Origin: an uncultured bacterium
GTDB taxonomy: Bacteria > Planctomycetota > DG-23 > SLPQ01
Assembly: GCA_937863625.1 (NCBI GenBank)
Contig: CALMGO010000461.1
Coordinates: 1-7,105, forward strand
Direction of reading: 5' to 3'
DNA length: 7,105 bases
Shown piece by piece: positions 1-6,230 of this stretch. The notes under the pieces were generated by a model. That model had not been told where the DNA came from. It saw only the letters and a list, made by a program, of their open reading frames with translations, and searched no databases. Made by a program: the position numbers and the translations under genes. Within the stretch, counting starts at the first letter, position 1; each line of letters opens with the position of its first letter.

Positions 1-441
1 GAACCCAACCCAGATCCGAGCCTTGTAGAGCGCTCGGCGATTGCAACACCGCACATCGCGGGTTACGGCTATGACGGGAAAGTCCGCGGCACGCAGATGA
101 TTTATGATGCGGCGCGCAAGTTTTTCCGGCGCAAGTCCACATGGCGCATGGATGACGTACTGCCGCCACCCCCCTACCCTGCCCTTGAAATCAAGGCGCG
201 GGGCCGCGAGGATGAAGACGTGATACGGGACGCCGTACTTACGGTATGCGACATAGAGGCCGACGACGCTGCGACGCGAAAGATACTTCAACTGCCGGAG
301 GAGGACAGGGGAGCGTTTTTCGATAAGCTGCGAAAGAATTACCCGGTCCGGCGGGAGTTTCACAACACTAAGATAACGCTCAAGGGAGCGCGGGCGCGCC
401 TGGTGAAGAAACTCGCGGAACTGGGTTTCAAGGCCGGCTGA
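1..441 (+). CDS. pdxB: Erythronate-4-phosphate dehydrogenase (PdxB), C-terminal part, 5' end outside window
   Basis: PdxB oxidises 4-phospho-D-erythronate with NAD in the DXP-dependent route to pyridoxal phosphate, in the cytoplasm. Frame 1 is open from the first base to TGA at 439-441, giving 146 residues, so the gene enters from the left and the Met at 97 is not its start. The fragment opens with the end of the D-2-hydroxyacid dehydrogenase catalytic region: ATPHIAGY with the expected catalytic His (codon 52-54), followed by a GKxRGT segment. After a proline-rich linker comes the PdxB-specific C-terminal dimerisation domain: DDAATRK, then FDKLRKNYPVRREF, then a terminal LGFKAG. These match remembered E. 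coli PdxB (DDAPLRK, FDKLRKNYLERREW, KLGFNA) closely enough to separate it from SerA or other hydroxyacid dehydrogenases. Its last 82 nt are also read on the other strand as the tail of the S41 gene. Family assignment is secure; the rest of the enzyme is unseen. Confidence 0.9.
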   Translation, partial: EPNPDPSLVERSAIATPHIAGYGYDGKVRGTQMIYDAARKFFRRKSTWRMDDVLPPPPYPALEIKARGREDEDVIRDAVLTVCDIEADDAATRKILQLPEEDRGAFFDKLRKNYPVRREFHNTKITLKGARARLVKKLAELGFKAG

Positions 442-2153
442 GCTCCGTCCGCAGGGACGGCCCAGCGAGAGTCGTTGTTTGCGCTTCTTGCCAGTTCAAG
501 CGCCTTCTCAAGCACCGGATCCGCCGTCCTGAAGACCTCCGCACGGGGATCAACAAGCACGTCAGGCTGTATCCCCTTTCCCTCAAACTCAGTGCCGTCC
601 GGGAGCATGGCCTTCCAGCACGGCAGATAGACGACCACGCCGTTTGCGAGTGCATAGGCCTGCGGGTTGCCGGAACTGCCGTAGGTCGGCGCCCCTACCA
701 CGGTGACAGCGGGACAGGCCGCGAGCATCAGCACGAACGCCTCGGCGCTACTCATGACGTAGCGACCGCTGAGCACGTAAACGGGCCTGGAGTAGAATTT
801 CCCGTCTGGAGAAGGGTCGAGCCATCTTTCGCCCACGTCGCTCCAACCGCTCATCTGCGAAGGGTCGCGGATAATATGCTTTGCGTACAGAAGCCTTTCG
901 GTGGTAAACCACCCTGCAACCTTGCGTCCCAGGGGTTCGGAACCACCTCCATTGGCACGAAGATCGATGATGAGGGACTTTGTATCCTTCATGTCGTTCA
1001 TGACTTCGTCGAAGACATCGTAATCCGGGGCGTTTTCGACGGCCATCGAACTGATACTTATGTAACCGATCCCGTCAGGGCTCAGGCCTGAGGCAAAGGT
1101 CTTGTTAAGGAGCTTTATGCCGGGAAAGGCGCGGGAGATGACGTGGTCGTTCCAATTGTGGGGGACATTTCTCTTCGTCACGGGGACTTGCCTGCCGGTG
1201 ACATCGAGCCAGATATGCATGTCCCCGGCAAAGCCGAGTACAGTCGCCGCAACCGAGGCGAAGTCCGCTTCGTCTCTGGCGTCCCCGGCGCGTGCCCGGT
1301 AGTACTCGAATTTCGCATCCCAGTCAACCCGGCGGAGGTCCTTGTAGGAGTAATGGAGGTCGATAGCACTCTTGAGTTGTCCCCAGGAGAGTTTGTTCAG
1401 TTCCTTCATCTCTTTTTCGGGGGTGGCAGCCGCTGTCCCGGAGGTGGAGAATCTCCACGAGACGGGCGCAAGGGCACCGCCTTCGACGGATTTGAAGTTC
1501 ATATGGGATGCAGAACTGAGGCCGAGTTCGTATGAGTGCCCGGCCGAAAGCAAGACCGGCAGCACAACCGTCTGCGGGTCGAGCCAGCGGGGGTTACCCG
1601 CGACCCTGGGGAACTTCGGCCCGCCTCCGATGAAGCTCACGCTCATCTGCATCGGGCGGTCAAATGTGACCTTGAGCTCAGTAGCGCCGGGGATGACGTC
1701 GGAGGCGCCGTCGGCGGGAGAGAGACTCGCAACCCTCGGCGCGGGAGGCTCTTCGACAGGCCGGGCTCTACCGGTGCGAAACTGCCAATGAATCCATTTC
1801 GCGGGCGTACCTGAAACACTTGCGAACTTCGTGAATCTGTCGGAGTTGATCCAGAGTTCATAGTCGGAGTCGGCGGCAAGCGCGACAGCAACGGCGCATG
1901 TCCTGGAGTTGAGCCAATACGGCTCTCCGCTCGTTTTGGGAAAGCGGGAACCGGAGCCCACCCACGAGTAGCCCGGCCCCATGTCCTGGTCGAAGGTGAC
2001 GCGCATCTGTGTGATGGAGGGGTTAACGTCCATGTCGCCATTCACGGGAAACATCTCGACAACCCGCGGCGCTTCCTGTGCGTATACAAGCGGCGCCAGA
2101 AGAATCGCCAGAATCATCGCCGCCGATCGCACTGATAGGTTGCTACGGGGCAT
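360..2153 (-). CDS. Secreted S41-family (C-terminal-processing-like) peptidase with two tandem SbsA-type Ig-like domains
   Basis: A 597-residue exported protein. Residues 1-25 form a signal peptide: basic start, hydrophobic core AAMILAILLAPLV, likely cleavage after VYA. Residues about 27-128 and 137-239 are two copies of an Ig-like domain of the SbsA/Big_5 kind (PxxG..DV.P, VTFD..M, FP..G.P.WL, YEL, W.F.TG). Residues about 245-560 are an S41 (TSPc) fold without a PDZ domain. Its landmarks are His313 in GDMHIWLDV, SLIIDLRANGGGS at 393-405, VMSSAEAF at 466-473 with Ser468 as probable nucleophile, and EGKGIQPD at 524-531. The position 25 residues after Ser468, where CtpA/Prc enzymes have the catalytic Lys, is Ser493. 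The active site is therefore more like the Ser-His-Glu type of tricorn and CPAF, with Glu524 a candidate acid; this is inference from spacing. The start is supported by GGAAAGGTG seven bases upstream. Residues after about 570 are encoded antisense to pdxB and look non-conserved. The protein substrate is unknown, and a non-proteolytic role is possible. Confidence 0.88.
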   Translation of the reverse strand: MPRSNLSVRSAAMILAILLAPLVYAQEAPRVVEMFPVNGDMDVNPSITQMRVTFDQDMGPGYSWVGSGSRFPKTSGEPYWLNSRTCAVAVALAADSDYELWINSDRFTKFASVSGTPAKWIHWQFRTGRARPVEEPPAPRVASLSPADGASDVIPGATELKVTFDRPMQMSVSFIGGGPKFPRVAGNPRWLDPQTVVLPVLLSAGHSYELGLSSASHMNFKSVEGGALAPVSWRFSTSGTAAATPEKEMKELNKLSWGQLKSAIDLHYSYKDLRRVDWDAKFEYYRARAGDARDEADFASVAATVLGFAGDMHIWLDVTGRQVPVTKRNVPHNWNDHVISRAFPGIKLLNKTFASGLSPDGIGYISISSMAVENAPDYDVFDEVMNDMKDTKSLIIDLRANGGGSEPLGRKVAGWFTTERLLYAKHIIRDPSQMSGWSDVGERWLDPSPDGKFYSRPVYVLSGRYVMSSAEAFVLMLAACPAVTVVGAPTYGSSGNPQAYALANGVVVYLPCWKAMLPDGTEFEGKGIQPDVLVDPRAEVFRTADPVLEKALELARSANNDSRWAVPADGAQPALKPSSASFFTRRARAPLSVILVL

Positions 2154-2204
2154 AATCGTTCACCTTTCCGACACCGTTGGCATGCGAGCAAAGCACGAGG
2201 TGCG

Positions 2205-2234
2205 ATTCTAACGGACCAACCGAAGGAGATTCAA
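2205..2234 (-). promoter_or_regulatory. Candidate sigma70-type promoter for the S41 gene
   Basis: On the minus strand, a -35-like TTGAAT (complement of 2229-2234) and a -10-like TAGAAT (complement of 2205-2210) are 18 bases apart. They match the consensus hexamers at four and five of six positions. Transcription would begin near 2198, leaving a leader of about 45 nt before the ATG at 2153. It lies in the 124-nt gap after the MFS gene, so the S41 gene may be transcribed separately from it. Found by eye only; the sigma factors of this organism are unknown. Confidence 0.4.
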
Positions 2235-2277
2235 GGGAATTCGCGACGGAACCCGGGCCGCTCTGGTGTGTCCGACG

Positions 2278-3771
2278 CTATTTGCGCGGCTGACTGTCTT
2301 CGGTGCGGTCACTCGGAGTTTCTCCGGCTCCGTCGGCCCCATTTGCCTTGTTGGCCTCATTGCCGAGAGACTGCATCCTGCTGAAGACGCCGCTGATTAC
2401 GCCCAGCGGGGCCGCGACGCTGGCCGCAAATCTGTTGCCTACCCAGTTTGGCAGGCGGTCGAAGACGAGTATCCTCACGCTCACCGAATCGGCCTCCTCC
2501 ATCCACAGTGCGATGACTCCCGCCGCCAGAAGGAAAACCGACCATAGAAGAAAAGTAAGGCGAAGGTCTACTGCATACCCTGTCGCCGCCAGTTTTGTTA
2601 CGAGCCACCCGCCCAGAAGCGGCATCGGCGCGCTGACAAGCGTTACGAATGTGCCGTACATGGCAAACTGTATCGAGCGGCCCTCGGGCCGCGAAGCCTT
2701 GTAAACCATTGTTGAGAGAGACACCCCTAACGCGCTGCCACCGACTCCGCCGAGAAGGTTGGCCCAGGGGACCCACCAATATGCGGCCGCGCCCGCCCCC
2801 GGCGCCAGCGGCATCCAGAAAAGCGACGCCGGCGCGAGCATGAAGAGGCTGATAATCAGAATCGGGCGGCAACCGTGCTTGCTCACAGCCTTGCCCCATA
2901 GTGGGGCGCTCACGACCGCAGCGACCGTTCCGACGCAGTTGAGTATCCCTACGCCGAAGTACCCAAGCCCGATGTCGCGCAAGAGGTACGCATTCCAGAA
3001 CGGCCCCGCCACTCCGCTCAGGGCCGTTACCGCATGCACGATTGCCAGTGTTACAAACGACTTATTCCTGAACGTGCTGCGTATTACTTCGATATAGGGG
3101 ATTCTGGACCCGCTTCCCGGCAGAGGGCAGTCAGGCTGGGGGATGTGCAGGAGCGCAGCAGCCAGCCCGAAAAGACTCCCGAAAAGGAACAACGCCGTAA
3201 AAGCGCCAAGACCTGCGTGCTTGATAACGTCGAGAAACCGGCCCTCGGCTATCGCAAATCCTGCCCCTATTATCCCGCCGAACATCGCAGCATAGCCGAA
3301 AAACTTACCCCTTCGGGCCTCGGGGATGAGTTCGCCGACCCAACTGCCGCGCGCGCTACCGGCGAACTGGTTGCATACCGTCACAAGCGCCATTACCGAT
3401 ATCAAGAGTATCAGCGCCTTATCGTTAGGGAGCCTGTCGCCGAAAAACGGTATCGCAGCAATCAGAAACCAGCAAATCGGCGTCAGCGACGCGAACCAAA
3501 TGGTGAGTTTCCTCCGGCTGAGCCCCCTCTCGACGAGGTAGGCCCCTGCGAACTGGAAAACGACAAAGAACTGCGGGACGGCCATCATGACGCCAAGGAG
3601 GACATTGTCGGCGCCCAGTCCCATGGCGAAACCTACGAGGAACATCCCGCCCGTCGACGCCCCGAAAACCGCCCCCAGCATCACCTGCGCGTATGTGAGT
3701 TTGATGGCGCGCTCTACCTGCGCCTCCGTGGGCATGGGAATGTCTGCGCGAGTGCTGTCGGACAGGCTCAT
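2278..3771 (-). CDS. Major facilitator superfamily (MFS) transporter, 12 predicted transmembrane helices
   Basis: A 497-residue inner-membrane protein with hydrophobic segments at about residues 30-52, 57-80, 89-110, 117-137, 158-178, 186-210, 236-260, 268-290, 303-323, 330-352, 370-392 and 404-424. This is the 12-helix MFS plan in two halves, joined by a hydrophilic loop at about 211-235. A basic ERGLSRRK segment sits between helices 2 and 3, where MFS proteins carry their conserved cytoplasmic loop, and PEARRGKFFGY leads into helix 5. After helix 12 there is a 70-residue tail: an amphipathic stretch, then a charged, Ala/Gly/Asn-rich, probably disordered end. The chosen ATG has a modest GGGCGGG ribosome binding site; the next Met (residue 13) has none. 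The substrate cannot be told from sequence. Lying 203 nt downstream of the LarA-like gene on the same strand, it may move that pathway's hydroxy or sugar acid, but this is only context. Glycoside-cation symporter-like and drug-efflux MFS are alternatives. Confidence 0.88.
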   Translation of the reverse strand: MSLSDSTRADIPMPTEAQVERAIKLTYAQVMLGAVFGASTGGMFLVGFAMGLGADNVLLGVMMAVPQFFVVFQFAGAYLVERGLSRRKLTIWFASLTPICWFLIAAIPFFGDRLPNDKALILLISVMALVTVCNQFAGSARGSWVGELIPEARRGKFFGYAAMFGGIIGAGFAIAEGRFLDVIKHAGLGAFTALFLFGSLFGLAAALLHIPQPDCPLPGSGSRIPYIEVIRSTFRNKSFVTLAIVHAVTALSGVAGPFWNAYLLRDIGLGYFGVGILNCVGTVAAVVSAPLWGKAVSKHGCRPILIISLFMLAPASLFWMPLAPGAGAAAYWWVPWANLLGGVGGSALGVSLSTMVYKASRPEGRSIQFAMYGTFVTLVSAPMPLLGGWLVTKLAATGYAVDLRLTFLLWSVFLLAAGVIALWMEEADSVSVRILVFDRLPNWVGNRFAASVAAPLGVISGVFSRMQSLGNEANKANGADGAGETPSDRTEDSQPRK

Positions 3772-3839
3772 AATTCCCGCCCGCGATCGTGCTGCAGTTG
3801 GCTATCTAATGGTGTTTTTGACATTCCCGTCTGTAGTCC

Positions 3840-3852
3840 GCGCCACAGGCGC
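3840..3852. repeat. Short perfect inverted repeat (GCGCC-ACA-GGCGC) in the leader of the MFS gene
   Basis: Five-base arms with a three-base loop lie 69 nt upstream of the MFS start. On the minus (transcribed) strand the Ts precede rather than follow the stem, so it is not an intrinsic terminator for the LarA-like gene. It would fall within the 5' leader if the candidate promoter at 3903-3931 is real, as a small hairpin or protein-binding site. A repeat this short can arise by chance in GC-rich DNA. The remainder of the 203-nt gap (3772-3974) shows no convincing gene. Confidence 0.25.
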
Positions 3853-3902
3853 AAAAGTGAAGTGAAGAGATTTGCCACATTCAACAAGGATTTGGGAACG
3901 TG

Positions 3903-3931
3903 ATTCTAAGGATGCGGTATCTCAAGCACAA
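3903..3931 (-). promoter_or_regulatory. Candidate promoter for the MFS transporter gene
   Basis: On the minus strand a -35-like TTGTGC (complement of 3926-3931; only the TTG matches consensus) is followed after 17 bases by TAGAAT (complement of 3903-3908; five of six). Transcription would start near 3896, giving a leader of roughly 125 nt before the MFS ATG. The -10 block sits within the same octamer, TTAGAATC, seen in the candidate promoter of the S41 gene. No terminator for the upstream LarA-like gene was found, so read-through from that operon is equally possible. Confidence 0.33.
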
Positions 3932-3974
3932 GGCAATTCGCCTGATGTTTGGCGGGTTCTCCGGCCACGCGCCG

Positions 3975-5237
3975 CTACATGGACTTTTCGCTTTCCAACC
4001 TGTGCAGCACTTCCCCGGCATGATGGACGACAAGAACGCCTTCGTCCTCCCTGCCCTCGTAATCGGATATCTTTATTTTTGATGGGTCCATATAGCCGAG
4101 GTTTATCTGGCTGCAGCGCGATTCAGGAATCGAGGTGGCGAGGATTACGTTGACGTTGCATTTCTCGACGCCGTTTACGAACGTACCGCCTCCACGTACG
4201 TGGGTGGAGTGAGCCATAACGCCACGCGGCACTCCGTCAAATCTCTCCATCTGCGCAAGGAAGTAGTCCCTGCAGTGGTACCCGATACGGTCGATGACTT
4301 TCCCGTGGGTATAGGAGACCTCGGTGACATGAGGGGCGTAGATAATGAGGGTGCCGCCGTTTTCGACGACGGGCTCGAGTTTGTACATGCACTTTCCGGC
4401 GGTCCAGATGTCGTCATACATCTCAGGGGCGATAGAAAGGACGGTATTATATGCACGGGGTTTATATACCACGTGAACCTCGGCAGAGAGGTCTGCGGCG
4501 GCACTATAGGCCTCCTCGCATGAGCCGACAAAAGCCCCCTTCAGCCCGTCGGTCGTCGTGACAAGCGAAATGCAGTGCCTGTCGACGGGGACGAGCTTCA
4601 TGGCCTCTGTAATCATCCGACGGACGGGAGTATCCTTGACGCCGATAATCTTCACATTTGTGATGACTGCGCCAAGCCAGTGGAAGAAGTTCAAGAACTC
4701 CGGGCCACATATGCCGGGGAAGAAATACTTGTAGCCGCCGGAAAAACCGACCACCTCATGTGGGAATGTCGGACCGAGAACGATAACCTCATCGTAGTTC
4801 ATAACACGTCGGTTGATGGAGACCGGGACATCTTCGGACATGAGGCCAAGGCTGATGTCCTCCACGGTTTCCCTATCGAGGATGCCAAGAGGCTGGAGTT
4901 CCTCGGGATCATTCCAGGCATGGTTGAAGATATTGATGCCGGCGTAGTCTTCCTTGCGCTCTTTTTCGGTGAGGCCGAAGAGCGTATTGATGCGGTCCTG
5001 GCTCATCAACGGGTGCGTGCCGAGGGCGATCATAAAGTCGAGCTTAGCTACACGGGGTCTCAGGAGTTCGACGAGGAGTCGAAACAACATCGGCAACGGC
5101 GCGGTGCGCGTGCTGTCAGGGGTCAGGACGAGAACTTTTCTGCCGTCGAGTCCGATAGCGGCAAGCCCTTCGGTGATTATCGAGCGCACGCGCTCATTGG
5201 TGAGGAAACCGTTCTGACTGCCTGTGCCGACTAACAT
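3975..5237 (-). CDS. LarA-family (DUF2088) nickel-pincer-nucleotide-dependent racemase/epimerase homologue
   Basis: A 420-residue cytoplasmic protein, the usual length for LarA homologues, which interconvert 2-hydroxyacid epimers by hydride transfer using a covalently bound nickel-pincer nucleotide. Family signatures in order: PDSTRTAPLP at 40-49 (Asp41 and Arg44 matching the cofactor-binding PDxTR of LarA), ALGTHP at 71-76 (His75, matching LarA His108), and PHEVVGFSGGYKYFFPG at 159-175. There His160 matches His174 and Lys170 matches Lys184, the residue that carries the cofactor. His186 matches the nickel ligand His200. The His-Lys and Lys-His spacings, 10 and 16 residues, equal those I recall for LarA. 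In the C-terminal domain IWTAGK (277-282) lines up with the substrate-site Tyr-x3-Lys of LarA, Lys being kept as Lys282 and Tyr replaced by Trp278, so the substrate is probably not lactate. The start has GGGAG five bases upstream. The cofactor-synthesis genes larB, larC and larE are not in the window. Family confident, substrate unknown; malate, gluconate or other sugar acids are possible. Confidence 0.85.
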   Translation of the reverse strand: MLVGTGSQNGFLTNERVRSIITEGLAAIGLDGRKVLVLTPDSTRTAPLPMLFRLLVELLRPRVAKLDFMIALGTHPLMSQDRINTLFGLTEKERKEDYAGINIFNHAWNDPEELQPLGILDRETVEDISLGLMSEDVPVSINRRVMNYDEVIVLGPTFPHEVVGFSGGYKYFFPGICGPEFLNFFHWLGAVITNVKIIGVKDTPVRRMITEAMKLVPVDRHCISLVTTTDGLKGAFVGSCEEAYSAAADLSAEVHVVYKPRAYNTVLSIAPEMYDDIWTAGKCMYKLEPVVENGGTLIIYAPHVTEVSYTHGKVIDRIGYHCRDYFLAQMERFDGVPRGVMAHSTHVRGGGTFVNGVEKCNVNVILATSIPESRCSQINLGYMDPSKIKISDYEGREDEGVLVVHHAGEVLHRLESEKSM

Positions 5238-5291
5238 TTGATCTCCCGGGGTCAGTGCCCCTGTATGTGCCCTAACTATGAAGTCTGCAGA

Positions 5292-6185
5292 CTACTTCTT
5301 CCATGGCGGCGTTGACGGGAGAAGCGCCTCGAACCGGCTTATGAGGCGTTCTTCGTACGCTCCCGCGTACCTTCCCGCCTTGAACACGTCGATTGCCTCG
5401 TCAGCAAAGAACTCCCACGAGGCATCCTCGCGGCCGGGATTTATGGGGAAAAACAGCGCGTCGTTAGCGCGCGCGGCCTTAAGGTCACCGGGGGCGTCGC
5501 CAATCATGAGGATATTATCCGAGGGGTACTTGTCCTTCGCAGCTATCGCGAGGTGCTCCTTTTTGGAGCCCATCTCCTGGCCGGCGATTACAGCTGCGTA
5601 CTTCGCTATGTCGTGTTCCTCCCATTCACGCCGGAGTGCTTCACCCGGCGTGGCGGATACGCAGACCATATCGGCAAAAGCGGACAGCTTTTCGAGGCTT
5701 TCGCGCACATAGGGGAACGGCGGAACGCCCCGTACCATGGCGGCAACCGAGGAGTTCACGGCCTCAGACCAGTGGAGAGAGCGCTTTAGGACGGCGTTTC
5801 CGGTTTCGTCGACAAGCCTGGCAAGCGCCGGGTTTCCAAGGGCCACGCCTGAGTCGACAAAATCGCGGAGCTCCTTGGCCTCAGGTATGGCGGCGCCGCG
5901 GCGCATGGCCTCGGGCCAGTCCTTCAAGAGGTCAAACACCATCACAAGCGCGGGGAACCGGTTTATGCCGCGCCACTTGCTGTAGAGATTGACAAACTCG
6001 GCGGCGGCACGCGCGTACTTGGAAACGGGCTGGAGGTCCCAGCAGTTTATGATGTTCGGGATGAAGCATTCCTTGTGCTTGAGCTCCATGGTGTCAAACG
6101 CGCACCCGTCAGAATCAATGCCGACAAAGAAATCGTGCGCGGGCGTGAACGATTTGAGTTGAGACTGAGGATCGTGATCAGACAT
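5292..6185 (-). CDS. HAD-superfamily hydrolase, probable phosphatase with a large cap domain
   Basis: A 297-residue cytoplasmic protein with all four HAD motifs. Motif I is GIDSDGCAF at 22-30 (Asp24 nucleophile, Asp26 acid/base). Motif II is VCVSATP at 174-180 (Ser177). Motif III is a Lys in GSKKEHL (208 or 209). Motif IV is ILMIGDAPGD at 225-234 (Asp230 and Asp234, Mg2+ ligands). The acid at the second motif I position fits a phosphatase or phosphomutase rather than a dehalogenase. About 140 residues separate motifs I and II, roughly twice the cap of a phosphoglycolate phosphatase, so the substrate pocket is elaborate; the cap contains a Trp- and Phe-rich stretch (LYSKWRGINRFPAL, 67-80). The start is set by GGGAGGTT eight bases upstream of ATG. 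It lies 45 nt after the SDR gene and 54 nt before the LarA-like gene, so it is probably cotranscribed and may dephosphorylate an intermediate of the same route. The exact substrate is not recognisable. Confidence 0.85.
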   Translation of the reverse strand: MSDHDPQSQLKSFTPAHDFFVGIDSDGCAFDTMELKHKECFIPNIINCWDLQPVSKYARAAAEFVNLYSKWRGINRFPALVMVFDLLKDWPEAMRRGAAIPEAKELRDFVDSGVALGNPALARLVDETGNAVLKRSLHWSEAVNSSVAAMVRGVPPFPYVRESLEKLSAFADMVCVSATPGEALRREWEEHDIAKYAAVIAGQEMGSKKEHLAIAAKDKYPSDNILMIGDAPGDLKAARANDALFFPINPGREDASWEFFADEAIDVFKAGRYAGAYEERLISRFEALLPSTPPWKK

Positions 6186-6230
6186 CTAAACAACCTCCCA
6201 TCGCAAATCCTGTCCAATAAGGCGAGGCAT

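Noticed and set aside
2357..2899. A 180-codon minus-strand open frame inside the MFS gene in another frame
   Set aside because: It lies entirely within the MFS gene on the same strand and is Arg/Gly-rich, typical of an out-of-frame reading of GC-rich DNA.
3818..3823. A perfect TTGACA on the plus strand in the 203-nt gap
   Set aside because: No -10-like hexamer lies 16-18 bases downstream (the site reads CGCCAC), and no plus-strand gene follows.
3034..3903. A 289-codon plus-strand open frame opposite the MFS gene
   Set aside because: It is antisense to a clear 12-helix MFS protein, its translation is charged and without recognisable domains, and it has no ribosome binding site; it is a shadow of GC-rich codon use.
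3932..3974. Possible terminator hairpin just after the LarA-like stop (AGGC-GAATT-GCCT on the minus strand)
   Set aside because: The stem is only four base pairs and no U-rich run follows, so it does not qualify as an intrinsic terminator.
4575..5234. A 219-codon plus-strand open frame opposite the LarA-like gene
   Set aside because: It mirrors the LarA-like coding frame, ends at the LarA start, and shows no family resemblance.
5893..5904. Perfect 12-base palindrome GCGCCGCGGCGC
   Set aside because: It lies in the HAD coding region over Arg-Arg-Gly-Ala-Ala codons and is explained by GC-rich codon choice.
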